Assembly (NCBI GenBank): GCA_016710525.1 | Contig: JADJVQ010000136.1 | Span: 1-64,000, forward strand | Direction: 5' to 3' | Source of the DNA: Burkholderiaceae bacterium | Lineage (GTDB): Bacteria > Pseudomonadota > Gammaproteobacteria > Burkholderiales > Burkholderiaceae_E | DNA: 64,000 nt | Shown here: in pieces, positions 1-8,435 of the stretch | Numbering within the stretch: the stretch's first letter is position 1 | How the letters are laid out: every line of letters starts with the position of its first letter | Made by a program: the position numbers and the translations under genes | The notes under the pieces: model-generated | Told to the model about the DNA's origin: nothing | What the model saw: only the letters and a program-made list of their open reading frames with translations | The model's database searches: none

Positions 1-50
1 AAAATGCCCGGGCAGTAGGGCTGCGCCGGGCGAGGGGGAGGACTTCAATC

Positions 51-67
51 AGGGGCAGGAGTCCCCC
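51..67 (-). repeat. G-run/C-run leader element, copy 4
   Basis: Downstream of the DUF932 gene, read on the minus strand, there is GGGGGA, six bases, then CCCC, followed further on by AGTCC-TCCCCC that can pair with the GGGGGACT. It matches the GGGGA-N6-TCCC core seen before three other genes of this region. It presumably lies in the leader of the next gene, beyond the left window edge. No gene start is visible in positions 1-99. Confidence 0.4.
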
Positions 68-99
68 AAAGTACCGCCGGTAGCAGCGCTTCGGGGTTC

Positions 100-1165
100 T
101 CAGGCAGCGTGAGCCAACTCGTTCCAGTCGTCAGGGGCCAGCTCGATGAGCTTGCCGCCCAGCGCCTCGAACTCGGTGGCACGGTCGTAGTCCTCGACGT
201 CCTGCGAAAAGTGCGTGACTGCGTTGACCACGCCGTAGGCGCCTGAGATCGCCTTCGACGATGAGATGCCGCAGCACGCCGGGCGCCAGTTTCGGTGTCG
301 TTGAGCGTGCAGCGGTTGGCTAGCACCTCGACGGACTTCACCGGTCGCCGGTCAGACGGATGTCGCGCGTCTTCTGCAGCTTCTGCGCGACCTGGCGGAA
401 CGTGGCTTCGGAAACCGCAGCCTCGACCATCCCGCACCTTCAGGAAGAAGGCCCTGTCGTCTGCGGCCAGGGTGTCGTCCCTGAACACATTGACCGACTC
501 CGCTTCCGTGGCCAGCGCGCGCCGACATGCGTCTTGGCGCAGCGCGTGGTCCGATGCGATCAGACCGTTCTTGCGCACCAGTTGTAGATCAGCGGTGGAA
601 CCGAAAGCGTGCCGCAGCCGACCTCCGAGTTGGTGATGACGATGCCGGCCTGCACGATGTCGCCAGGGCAACCCTCGAACTCGACGCGTGGCGTGATGAC
701 CTTCAGGTACATCTTCGTCTCGGTCAGTTCGACCGATTCGAAGCGGGCACCTTCCAGACGCTGCAGGATCGGCAGGACGTTCTCCGCAAGATCGAAGTTG
801 TCCAGCCGGCGATGGCGGTCCGACAGCACCGCCCTCACCTGCCCGTCCAGCGTGCGGATCATCCGGCGGTCGCCGTCCGATTGCAGCCAGGTGTTGACGT
901 TGCGGTCGAGCAGTTGGGGCTGCTCGGTGCGCATGCGCTCGAAGTAGGCGAACGGGATCTTGAGCTTGTCGGCGATCTGCCGACGCGCCAGACCCGTGAC
1001 GCCGTATTCGCCGTCTCCCTGACGGGAGTCGACGATCAGCTTGAGGCTGCCATCCTCATCGGTACGGCACTGCAGGAACGACGAAGGCACGACGAGGTCG
1101 CGCTTGGAGGAGATCTGACGCTCGAGTTCGTGGGCCAGGTCGACGAGAGAACGTCCGCTTTTCAT
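100..1165 (-). pseudogene. DUF932-family plasmid/ICE protein, multiply frameshifted
   Basis: The first 200 residues or so (start ATG at 1165, MKSGRSLVDLAHELERQIS) read as a DUF932 protein, a family common on plasmids, phages and ICEs and of unknown biochemical role. The family-like sequence continues to the stop at 100-102 but changes frame about five times (near 575, 430, 343, 290 and 243): CKNG-like RKNGLIASDHALR, then VEAAVSEATFRQVAQKLQ, then KSVEVLANR, then GVLRHLIVEGDL, then VVNAVTHFSQDVEDYDRATE ending in NELAHAA. No single frame is intact, so as given the gene cannot make a full protein. The many indels with few in-frame stops could be recent decay or sequence error. The leader carries a strong hairpin. 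Confidence 0.75.
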
Positions 1166-1205
1166 GGTGAGACTCCATACAGGTTGCGGAAACGGCCCCC
1201 GCCAT

Positions 1206-1256
1206 GCGGGGATGCACATCCCCGCTGGGGTGAAGAACCGGACCGGGGAATCCCGA
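1206..1256 (-). repeat. Hairpin leader of DUF932 gene, copy 3 of G-run/C-run element
   Basis: Positions 1206-1225 form a perfect 8-bp stem (GCGGGGAT / ATCCCCGC) with a 4-base loop. Flanking CCCC and GGGG runs allow competing pairings (CCCC-AGC-GGGG and CCCCGC-ATG-GCGGGG, minus strand). A second hairpin, CCGGA-T-CGGG paired with CCCG-G-TCCGG, lies at about 1234-1257. The core GGGGA-N6-TCCCC is shared with copies before RadC and the STY4534-type gene. The element sits between the radC stop and the DUF932 start, so attenuation or termination is plausible but inferred. Confidence 0.6.
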
Positions 1257-1298
1257 TCCGGATGGGAGGCGCGACGGGTGTCGCGCAGGGCTCAAGGG

Positions 1299-1895
1299 CT
1301 ACAACAGGCCGCGTTCGGCGAACGAGGTGACGTTGCTGCCTGCGATCAACGCGAGTGTGGTCGAGCACACGGATGTCGACCAGGGCCAGCGCGGAACCCA
1401 GCGACTGGGTCAGGAACTCGTCGGCCCGGCTGGGCTCGGCGACGCCTGATGGGTGGTTATGCGCAGGATCACTGCCGCAGCGTTCAGCGACAGCGCCCGC
1501 TTGACCACTTCACGCGGGTACACGCTGGTCTGCGTGAGCGTCCCTCGAAACATTTCCTCGGGCGCGATGACCCGGTTCTGTGCATCGAGGAACAGCACCA
1601 TGAAGACTTCGTGGTCGCGCTGGGCCAGCATGATCCGCAGGTAGTCGCGCACCGCGGCTGGTGAGGCCAGCATGTCCCGCTCGCGCATCGTCTCGGCAAG
1701 CGCACGACGGACCAGTTCCCTGGCCGCCATCAGCTTCGCTCCGACGGAGGACGACGGGACTTGCTGCGCTACGTCAGCGTGCAGCAGCCGCGACAGGCTG
1801 CCGCTCGCGTCTTTCAACAGGTTCGCTGCCGTGCGGGGCCCCACCAGCGTGCTGAGCAGGGCCGCGTCCGACATCGACTCGATCGGTCGACACAT
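1299..1895 (-). pseudogene. radC: RadC-family JAB/MPN protein, frameshifted
   Basis: The start ATG at 1895 follows GGAGAA and begins MCRPIESMSDAALLSTL. The body (KLMAARELVRRALAE... VFMVLFLDAQNRVIAPEEMF) is typical of mobile-element RadC proteins of the JAMM/MPN metalloprotease fold. The metal-binding motif HNHPSG-x3-PS-x2-D is present, but in another frame after a shift near 1470. A second shift near 1365 is needed to reach the end, GSNVTSFAERGLL with stop at 1299-1301. Both changes are single-base. Full length would be about 198 residues. RadC homologues are standard companions of ICE replication/transfer genes. The original radC repair role is doubtful, and the function here is unknown. Confidence 0.75.
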
Positions 1896-1919
1896 GGAGT
1901 TCTCCTTCGTATGACGAAT

Positions 1920-1958
1920 GGGGGAACTCCTCCCCCAGGGAGCGAGCTCCCCGGGGGA
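1920..1958 (-). repeat. Hairpin leader of radC, copy 2 of G-run/C-run element
   Basis: Positions 1931-1958 fold into a long stem (TCCCCC-A-GGGAGC, loop GA, GCTCCC-C-GGGGGA, with one A/C mismatch). The neighbouring GGGGGA at 1920-1925 can instead pair with TCCCCC at 1931-1936, so two structures compete. The GGGGA-N6-TCCC core matches the other copies. It lies 25-62 bases before the radC start. Confidence 0.65.
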
Positions 1959-1984
1959 TGGATAGCGACTGACGATGCCAGCGG

Positions 1985-2424
1985 TCAGAACGGAACGCTT
2001 TCGCGTTCCTCTGCACGCGCCAGCTGTGGCACATCAATAGATTCGCCGTTGACCTTGGCGAACTTGATGCGCAGCAGTCGACCCTTGATGCTGACGCCCG
2101 GCTGTCCCTTCCTGTCGCCCTTTTCGAAGGTGAACATTTCGGGATAGATGTCGGCGATCCGGAAGCCGATGATCACGGCCTTGTCGGCCGCGACATCGTT
2201 TTCCAGGGCGCTGACGATCGCCTGAGCGTCAGCACCGCTGACACGGCAGTCGAACTTCGTGTAGCTGACGTCACTGTCGCACCGCGGAGGGCAGCCACGG
2301 TGCAGGCCAGGAACTCCTGGCCCTTCTTCAGCTTCACGGTGCGAACGCGATTGAGATAGCCGACGCCTTCGACGTGCAGGTTGAAGAACGACGACGGGCT
2401 GCTGGCTTGGGACGACTCGGACAT
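1985..2424 (-). pseudogene. STY4534-type ICE protein (DUF3577), frameshifted
   Basis: ATG at 2424 begins MSESSQASSPSSFFNLHVEG, then GYLNRVRTVKLKKGQEFLAC. The second half, in another frame after a one-base shift near 2283, reads DVSYTKFDCRVSGADAQ, then KAVIIGFRIADIYPEMF and ends at 1985. This head-to-tail order is that of the DUF3577/STY4534 family, found beside the ICE replication module in PFGI-1/SPI-7-like elements and annotated as an ICE replication protein without a defined activity. Full length would be about 146 residues. It is the first gene of the region with its own hairpin leader rather than an overlap with the gene before it. Confidence 0.75.
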
Positions 2425-2464
2425 GATGGCCTCCTATGACATGGGACACATGGAAATGGAGAGA

Positions 2465-2494
2465 CCATCCCCAGTGCGGGGATGGGACTCCCCG
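2465..2494 (-). repeat. Hairpin leader of the STY4534-type gene, copy 1 of G-run/C-run element
   Basis: CCATCCCC (2465-2472) pairs perfectly with GGGGATGG (2478-2485). The same GGGGA can instead pair with TCCCCG at 2489-2494, so the structures exclude each other. The GGGGA-N6-TCCCC core is shared with the radC and DUF932 leaders. It is 40-70 bases upstream of the ATG at 2424. The rest of 2425-2543 holds no gene I can support. Confidence 0.6.
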
Positions 2495-2543
2495 GCTGGG
2501 TAGAAGCACTGACGAAATCTCCGGGCCTTGCGGCCACCGGTTC

Positions 2544-2879
2544 TCAGGAGATCTGACCGGTTTCGGGCGATGCGTAACGGGCATCAACCGGGCTGACACA
2601 GCCAGCGAGAGACTCGGTCTGACGCGCAGCAACTGGCAGCGCGTGCAAGGTATCGATGCGGCATGCTGATCCCGGGTCCGATGGGAATGCAACTGCAATG
2701 CGGACGCGATCCAGCAGCTCGGCGCCGCCGTCGATGGTGAGCACGAGTTCCACGGAAGCCACGTCAGCGCCGGATGCGGAGAGGCATCTGGCCTCGATGC
2801 AGTAGCCGTGGAACGAGATCCGCTCGAAGCCCCGCAGCAGCGCGGCGGAGAGCGCGTCATGCACCAGCACACGGAGCAT
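2544..2879 (-). CDS. Hypothetical ICE protein, 111 aa
   Basis: I do not recognise this family. The chosen ATG at 2879 has a good AGGAG nine bases upstream. An alternative GTG at 2933 would overlap the preceding stop as GTGA, adding 18 residues. The protein starts MLRVLVHDALSAALLRGFER and has alternating hydrophobic stretches (ASVELVLTIDGGAELLDRV, RIAVAF) suggesting a small alpha/beta fold. It has no signal peptide or membrane segment. It is the last gene of the overlapping replication/partition run and lies just before the STY4534-type gene. Because the region is rich in frameshifts, its C-terminus could also be displaced. Confidence 0.5.
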   Translation of the reverse strand: MLRVLVHDALSAALLRGFERISFHGYCIEARCLSASGADVASVELVLTIDGGAELLDRVRIAVAFPSDPGSACRIDTLHALPVAARQTESLAGCVSPVDARYASPETGQIS

Positions 2880-2929
2880 CCGGCACTCCTGCGCAGTGGG
2901 ATGCCGAACCGCCGGGCACGGCGCGCTCG

Positions 2930-3814
2930 TCACAGCAGCTGTCCTTCCGGTGCCGCCGGTGGCTCGGCATTCGCGTCCGCGCTGAGCGACACCTGCTGCA
3001 TCAACCGCAGCTCCGCTGCGGTCGGCGTGATGCGTCGTTGCGAGTGTCGAGGTGCCTCCTCACCAGTGAACACCTTGCGCGGAACTTCGCCGAACAGCGC
3101 CACCGCGGCGCGCACCCGCTGTCGTGCCGCCTCGTCGGCTCCAGGCAGGAAGTCGCGCCGGCTCAGGGGCAGCATTTCCTCGCGCAGCAGGTTGCGCTCC
3201 CAGCGGATCGGTTCCAGGAAGAGCGCTCGAAGTCCGCGGCCGACGGCCCGGATGTCGGCCCTGCCCGCCTCGTCGCTCATGCGGTCCTTGAGCACGAGGG
3301 TCTTGACCATGCGCACGTGGTAGTCGAACTCGACGATCGCCTCGGCCGTGGCGTAGCCATACGGACTGCGAAACCCCAACTCCACCGTGACCGGGCTGCG
3401 CGACGCGAGCACGGACAGGGCGAGCCCCTTGCGGCGCAGCCGCTCGAACTCGGCCTCACGTGCTTCGATCACCCGACCCATTTGCGATCGGATGTCGGCC
3501 AGGGACTGATAGACCTGGATCAGGAGCCAGTCGGCGTAGGGGTTGTCGTTGGCCGACAGGTACCAGATCGACTTCAGCATCGCCGCAAACCGCCGGCCGC
3601 CCGGGATCGCCGGTGCCTTGGTCGCTGCGTCGGCGGCGCGCCCAATGAACATCCGGTAGGCATCCTGGGTATGCAGCGTCATCGCATCGGGCGTCTCGTC
3701 GGCAAGCTGACCCAGCGCGGGTCGGGCCTTCGTCGCCGGCGGGTCGCGAATGATCGTCGCGGAATCGACTGCTGACGCTGGTCCGAGGGATGACGGCGTG
3801 TCTTGCGTTGTCAT
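2930..3814 (-). CDS. Integrating conjugative element protein, PFL_4669/TIGR03761 type
   Basis: This 294-residue protein starts at ATG 3814. The central part (TLHTQDAYRMFIGRAADA, IPGGRRFAAMLKSIWYLSA, DNPYADWLLIQVYQSLADIR) and the C-terminal half (EFDYHVRMVKTLVLKDRMSD, FLEPIRWERNLLREEMLP) are characteristic of TIGR03761 ICE proteins, an uncharacterised family placed near the replication genes of PFGI-1-type ICEs. The first 45 residues are low-complexity and poorly conserved. It is one of the few ICE genes here that reads through without a frameshift. It lies 56 bases after the coiled-coil gene and just before the small unknown gene at 2544. Confidence 0.8.
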   Translation of the reverse strand: MTTQDTPSSLGPASAVDSATIIRDPPATKARPALGQLADETPDAMTLHTQDAYRMFIGRAADAATKAPAIPGGRRFAAMLKSIWYLSANDNPYADWLLIQVYQSLADIRSQMGRVIEAREAEFERLRRKGLALSVLASRSPVTVELGFRSPYGYATAEAIVEFDYHVRMVKTLVLKDRMSDEAGRADIRAVGRGLRALFLEPIRWERNLLREEMLPLSRRDFLPGADEAARQRVRAAVALFGEVPRKVFTGEEAPRHSQRRITPTAAELRLMQQVSLSADANAEPPAAPEGQLL

Positions 3815-3870
3815 GGTGGACTCCGTGGAGGGGTGTTCTTGCGTCGGTTGGATGAGCGGGCGCGTTGTGC

Positions 3871-4350
3871 TCAGGGCCGCCTGTTCGTGCCCATGCGCAC
3901 CTTGAGCTCGTCGATCATTTGTCTGACCTTCTGCCGCTGGGCCAGGGCCTTGGCCTGGTACTCCGGGCGTGGCACGCTCGGCGGCCAGGCGCTGCTCTTC
4001 AGCCTCGCGTTCGCGACGCCGGAGGGCTTCCTTCTGCCGCTGCTCGCGCTCGGCCGCGACACGGGGGCCGAGCTCCGGCACGAAACTGCCGGCCGCAGCG
4101 CGGGCGATGAGCCCGCGCAGGTAGGCCACGGGGCTGAGCCGAACACCGCGCACCTGAAGCCGCCTGCGAGTTCATCGAGCAGGCACTGGGCTTGATCGCC
4201 GCAACGGCGCAGCAGCAGACGCGCTGCCTGGCGTTCGTCCGGCAGCATCTGCTCGGGAAAGATCAGTTCACCACCAGCCTCGGTGTGCGGTGGATTCGCA
4301 GACGAGGCGGTGTGCTGTGGTTGTAATGATTCACCTGTACTGTGATTCAT
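3871..4350 (-). pseudogene. Replication-type C-terminal/coiled-coil protein, two frameshifts
   Basis: ATG at 4350 overlaps the upstream stop (ATGA). The product begins MNHSTGESLQPQHTASSANP and continues ERQAARLLLRRCGDQAQCLL, changes frame near 4150 into VRLSPVAYLRGLIARAAAG followed by a charged helix (AAEREQRQKEALRRREREAE), and returns near 3965 to KALAQRQKVRQMIDELKVRM, stop at 3871. The SPVAYLRGLI-ARA-x-G-x-F pattern followed by a basic helix is what I know from the C-terminal tails of some plasmid/phage replication initiators. That link is an inference. About 159 residues if repaired. Confidence 0.55.
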
Positions 4351-5288
4351 AAGAAGAACGGCGCTTTCGGCTGAACCGTGTTGGCGGATCGGGCGAACTG
4401 ATCCGGCGGTTTTGGCGAGACAAGGCTGCGGGGTTGCCTCAGTCTTGATTCGACATTCGGTGAACCCTTGTCTGCGGCAACGCCACGGTCTGGCTCTGCA
4501 ATGCGCGAGCCGAGGCTCCTTGCCGCCGATGCGTCGTCGGTGAGCAGTGCGAGCAGACAGTCCAGCCGAATGCGCGCCACCAGGCTCGGCGGAATGCCGC
4601 GCAAGCACTCCTCCCAGAGCCCGGTGCGGACGAGATCGCGGCGCGCGGTTTCCTGTTCGCGCCGCGTGAGACCGATCTCTTCGAACCAGCGCGCTGCTGA
4701 GCTGGAGATCCAACGTTCCAGTCGGTGCCTGGCCTGCAGCCGCGTCAGGTGCAACGCGCGAGACAGCATCAGGCCGGCATGCACGCCGCCGGCGATACCG
4801 GCGAGCGTGCGGTGGAACGCCACCGATGGCCCAAGCAGCTCGGCGAGTACGACACGGTCGCTCCAGTCCGCCGCGTGCGGGTGGCAGGCGATCCGGTCGG
4901 CGAGGCGCATGCCCAGCTCGTCCACGTTCAAGCGGAAGTGCAGCCGGGCGGGAATCCCCATGCGCTGGTCGTCGAGCAGCGCCAGGCCGCGCAGCACCTC
5001 GCGCGCGCTGGCCTGCTCCTTCGCCGACAGGCCGGTCTCCATCTCCCATTGCTCGGACGTCTTGTGAAACCATCCGCCGGTCTGGGCGATGTCCCGGCCA
5101 TGGCGCGTCCAATAGACGGACTGCGACAGCAGGAGCGCTGCCTTGACGCTGGATGTGAGATCCACGAGGCGGCGATGAAATGCGATGTGCCGCCCGAGTA
5201 GCGGCCAGATGACCGACAGCGGCGCCGCATCGAAGCCCGCTGCCCGCCCCTGCGGTTCCTCGTCGGCAAGGCGCAGGTCCTCAGCCAC
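4347..5288 (-). CDS. Duplicated winged-helix replication-type protein, 313 aa
   Basis: The start is GTG at 5288, seven bases after AGGAG. The protein contains two copies of the same domain: residues about 28-130 (HIAFHRRLVDLTSSVKAALL, then WFHKTSEQWEMETGLSAKEQ, then MGIPARLHFRL) and about 150-250 (VAFHRTLAGIAGGVHAGLML, then ETARRDLVRTGLW, then GIPPSLVARIRLD). The pattern AFHR-x-L-x-x-I-x(G/S)-V, a GW-F-x-(K/S) turn, EQE-x-AR and a final GIPA-x-(L/W)-x-FR is the winged-helix fold of plasmid-type replication or regulatory proteins. It overlaps the next gene by ATGA. No enzyme motif is visible. I infer a role in ICE replication from its place between DUF2857/ParB and TIGR03761. Confidence 0.65.
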   Translation of the reverse strand: MAEDLRLADEEPQGRAAGFDAAPLSVIWPLLGRHIAFHRRLVDLTSSVKAALLLSQSVYWTRHGRDIAQTGGWFHKTSEQWEMETGLSAKEQASAREVLRGLALLDDQRMGIPARLHFRLNVDELGMRLADRIACHPHAADWSDRVVLAELLGPSVAFHRTLAGIAGGVHAGLMLSRALHLTRLQARHRLERWISSSAARWFEEIGLTRREQETARRDLVRTGLWEECLRGIPPSLVARIRLDCLLALLTDDASAARSLGSRIAEPDRGVAADKGSPNVESRLRQPRSLVSPKPPDQFARSANTVQPKAPFFL

Positions 5289-5306
5289 GGCGGCTCCTGC
5301 GCGCCG

Positions 5307-5682
5307 TCATCGGTACGACGCGCCCGCATGGGCCTGCAGGGCGCGCCAGACGGCGTCGGGACGCACGCGGAACCAGAGCTTGGCCGGCATGCCGACGCGG
5401 CGCTCTTCGAGCAATCCCGAGCGGCGCAAAGCGCGCCGTGCGGTTTCCTGTTCCCAGCGCGACAGCCCAGTTTCCTGCGTCCACTGCTCCTGAGAACGGA
5501 TGAACCAGCCGTCGGCAGAGGGCTCGAGCGACTGGGTGGTCCAGATCGCCTGCGACAGCATCAGTGCCGGATGTGACGCCGCCGGTGATTGGCACCAGGC
5601 AACGATGAAAGCTCACCGGCGTGTCGAAGACATCGAGCAACACCTGCGGCGTGATGCCGCGGCTTTCCAGGCGCGCGTTCAT
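5307..5682 (-). pseudogene. Single-domain winged-helix replication-type protein, frameshifted
   Basis: ATG at 5682 overlaps the DUF2857 stop (ATGA). The product starts MNARLESRGITPQVLLDVFD, then VSFHRCLVPITGGVTS. A one-base shift near 5555 is needed to continue ALMLSQAIWTTQS, GWFIRSQEQWTQETGLSRWE and VGMPAKLWFRV, ending at 5307. It is a single copy of the domain that occurs twice in the next gene, so the locus carries three tandem copies. Repaired length would be about 124 residues. It probably binds DNA and may share an origin or control role with its neighbour. Confidence 0.6.
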
Positions 5683-6221
5683 TCGTCGGCCTCGAACTCG
5701 CGGATCACCGCCTCCAGCACGGCGATCGGGATGTGCTGGAACTCCTGGTGCAGCCGGTAGTAGCGAAGGCGGGGCGACGGATCGTCGATGGCCCGCCACG
5801 CCTGGTAGATGCGCTCGCGCGTCGCGTAGTCGGGCAGCCGCACGCGACCTGCCGGCCGCCGCGCGTCGAAGTCGCGGCGGCGCTTGAGCGTCAGCTTGCG
5901 GCGAACCTTGAACAGCGCGCTCATCAGGTGCGTGGACGCGCCGTGGCGGATGAAGTACGTCTCCAGCGCCTTGGCCTCGTTGACGAGAGCCACCGCGCGC
6001 AGTCCCGCCTTGAGGGCGGCGCCGTCGAACGCGACGCCGATCGTCAAGCTGCGCATCGCGGCGAGGCGACTAAGATCGACTGCCGAGAGTTGCCGAAGAT
6101 GGGCCAGCAACTCGTTCTCGATGCCCGCGGCGTGAATCTCATCCTGCGCGGCATCGGCCAATCGCACGGTCACGTGATTGAGCAGGACGAGCCGCACCTG
6201 CGGGTCTTGCAGCGGGAGCAT
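5679..6221 (-). CDS. DUF2857-family ICE protein
   Basis: This 180-residue protein starts at ATG 6221, overlapping the ParB stop by ATGA. Family-like segments are the central helix ALETYFIRHGASTHLMSALF, in which an HTH-like FIRHGAST...SALFKV precedes a basic KLTLKRRRDF, and the C-terminal YRLHQEFQHIPIAVLEAVIR. DUF2857 genes regularly follow the ICE parB gene in PFGI-1-type elements. Their role is unknown, though the HTH-like centre suggests DNA binding. It is intact and translationally coupled on both sides, between parB and the winged-helix genes. Confidence 0.75.
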   Translation of the reverse strand: MLPLQDPQVRLVLLNHVTVRLADAAQDEIHAAGIENELLAHLRQLSAVDLSRLAAMRSLTIGVAFDGAALKAGLRAVALVNEAKALETYFIRHGASTHLMSALFKVRRKLTLKRRRDFDARRPAGRVRLPDYATRERIYQAWRAIDDPSPRLRYYRLHQEFQHIPIAVLEAVIREFEADE

Positions 6222-7534
6222 CACGCCTCCTCCGAGGGAGAAGCCGCATCGCTCGCGGCACCTGGCTGCCGACGAAAGCCAGCCGATCGCCTGGCGCAAG
6301 CCAACAACTCCCAGAACGCCGTCGCCGACGGGTCATCGGGATCGACGAGCCATTGCAGGAACGCCGGCGCCGGCGCACTCGGCGGCGCCGCGTTCGTCTC
6401 GAGCTGGCCGAGGAGCGTCGCGAGCAGGCACCAGCCGCGATGGCGCGAGGGATCCTCCGCGTCGCCGTCGGTGAGCGTCGCGATGCGCAAGCCGGCGGCG
6501 GCCTGCGGTTCCGGATGGACGACGCCGGCAATGCCGACGGCGTCCGCAAAGCGCCTGGCCCGCGTCAGCAGTTCGTCTGCCTCCGTGCCGTCGCCGTCGG
6601 CGGAAGAGCCCGCTACCGGCGCCAACGGGTTCACCTGGGGCTCGCGGTCGCCCTTCGACCTCAGTGCCAAACGAAGCGACTCGACAGGCTCGCCGAGATG
6701 GTGGGCCAAGGCGACTTCGCAGGCCTCGCAGGTGGCGGCCACGCTGAACGTGCCGGTGTGCGGGTACTGCTGCGCGATGCGTCGAAAGACCGGTTCGAAC
6801 ACCTGCGCGTAGAGGTCGTCCTCGGGAATCGAGCTTCGCGTCTGGGCGTAGCGCTTCAGTGCGTTCAGCCGAGGCTGCATCGTCTTGACGTCGAGACCAG
6901 ACAGGTCGGCCACCACCTCGCCGAGGATTCGCAGCCGCTCGGTGGCGAAGAGATGCAGGCCCAGCGTTGCGGTGTTCACCGACAAGCCCAGCGCGTGGAG
7001 TGCATCCTCCAGCGGCCGCAGCGTCAGGGTTCGGCCCTGCTCGGCCTCGAGACGCGACTTGAGTTCGACGATGCCCGAGGCCTTGTCCCAGAAGGTCATC
7101 TCTCCGCGCTGCTCGTTCTCGATCAGGTGCGAGGTGAGGACGTGGCTCTCGGATCGCCAGGGCCGAAACAGCACCACCAGCTTGCGGAAGCGCGGATCGC
7201 GCGTCTCGGCCCACAGTTGCCGCAAGGCCAGCAGCCGCGTGTTGCCGCCGGCCTCGACGATGAAGTGCGACTCGCCGGGACGGCGGGTCACGGTGAGCGG
7301 GCTTCTCAGACCACTGGTGCGGATCGATTCCTTGATGTCATCGAACTTCGCGTTCGCCGCGCGCCGCGGGTTGTTCTCGTAGGGACGGATCTCGTCGATC
7401 GAGAGTTCGATCTGCGACTCCGTGCGTGGGTCGCCCTGACCGGCCAGATCCCGCGCGTTGTTCCCAGGATTGCCCACCTGCAACGACTCGGCCACGAGCC
7501 GCCGACGCTCATCCAGCGACACCTTGCTGCTCAT
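6221..7534 (-). CDS. parB: ParB-family partition protein, PFGI-1 ICE type
   Basis: This 437-residue protein starts at ATG 7534, overlapping the ParA stop. The N-terminal ParB/Spo0J-like region shows IELSIDEIRPYENNPRRA, SIRTSGLRSPLTVTRRPG and the GGNTRLLALRQL motif that corresponds to the CTP-binding box of ParB proteins. It is followed by a helical DNA-binding part (TFWDKASGIVELKSRLEAE, then an HTH-like LSVNTATLGLHLFATERL) and a long C-terminal region particular to the ICE class. It should act with ParA in maintaining the excised or replicating ICE. The gene is intact, unlike many neighbours. Confidence 0.85.
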   Translation of the reverse strand: MSSKVSLDERRRLVAESLQVGNPGNNARDLAGQGDPRTESQIELSIDEIRPYENNPRRAANAKFDDIKESIRTSGLRSPLTVTRRPGESHFIVEAGGNTRLLALRQLWAETRDPRFRKLVVLFRPWRSESHVLTSHLIENEQRGEMTFWDKASGIVELKSRLEAEQGRTLTLRPLEDALHALGLSVNTATLGLHLFATERLRILGEVVADLSGLDVKTMQPRLNALKRYAQTRSSIPEDDLYAQVFEPVFRRIAQQYPHTGTFSVAATCEACEVALAHHLGEPVESLRLALRSKGDREPQVNPLAPVAGSSADGDGTEADELLTRARRFADAVGIAGVVHPEPQAAAGLRIATLTDGDAEDPSRHRGWCLLATLLGQLETNAAPPSAPAPAFLQWLVDPDDPSATAFWELLACARRSAGFRRQPGAASDAASPSEEA

Positions 7535-8375
7535 GCCGACCGCTCCTCGGCGACGGAGCCATCGGCGTGAACGCCCTGCAGGCTGGGGATCAGTTCCCAG
7601 GCGAGCTGGTGCATCACCGCGCATGCGCTCGGCATGACGCCATCGCGCCGGCGTTCGTGCCGGTGCACCGGAATGCGCAGGGTGGCGGCTTCCTTGTAGG
7701 CCTTGGCGTGCGGCACCACCGTGTCGAGCACCGACACCCTGCCCTTCAGGCGGATGAAGTCCTCGCGGATTCCGTTGGCTATCAGCCGGGCATCGGCCGT
7801 CCGGTCCTGCCGGTAGATCACCGCCTTCACCGGGCCGAGCGTGGCGCCGAGGGCGCTGCCCGGTTCGAGTCGATCGAGCAGCTCCATTGTGCCGTCCTTG
7901 AACTCCCGCGCCGAGAGGATCTCGGGCGTGATCGGCGAGACGAGGATGTCGGCGGCCATGACGGCCGCGTCCTGCAGGGCCCGATGGCGCCCTGCGTATC
8001 GATCAGGACGCAGTCATAGGCATCCGCCACCACGGCGGCCTGCAGCGCGAAACGCAATCGGAAGCCGCGGTCGATCCGGTTGAGCAGCCAGTTGGGGAGA
8101 TGACCCTCGGGGTCATCGGACACGACGATGTCGAGGTTCGGGAAGACCGTCGCCGTGATGCAGGCGGCCGTGACTTCGCCGCGAACGATCACCTCGGTGA
8201 GCCCGGCCGAGGGCTGCGGCGTCGCGAGCGGGAAGTACTTCGACAGCGACGGCTGCACGTCCGCGTCGACCAGCAGCACGCGCAGGCCCATGTCGGCTAG
8301 CAGTGCCCCCAGGTTGGCCGTGAGCGTCGTCTTGCCGACGCCGCCCTTCGTGCTCGTGACGGTGAACTTGATCAT
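7531..8375 (-). pseudogene. parA: ParA (Soj)-family partition ATPase, one frameshift
   Basis: ATG at 8375 starts MIKFTVTSTKGGVGKTTLTA, with the deviant Walker A box KGGVGKTT at residues 10-17, DADVQPSLSKYF (switch region) and CVLIDTQGAI (Walker B). A single-base shift near 7970 moves the C-terminal half (ADILVSPITPEILSAREF to the stop at 7531) into a second frame. Repaired length is about 281 residues. ParA ATPases of this group sit at one end of PFGI-1/ICEclc-type ICEs and stabilise the circular form. The gene is 60 bases downstream of the sigma-like gene and overlaps parB by ATGA. Confidence 0.8.
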
Positions 8376-8435
8376 CGATTCCGCGCCGATTCAGGTCTGT
8401 CATCAGGCATACGGAATCGCGTGAAAAAGTGTCGG

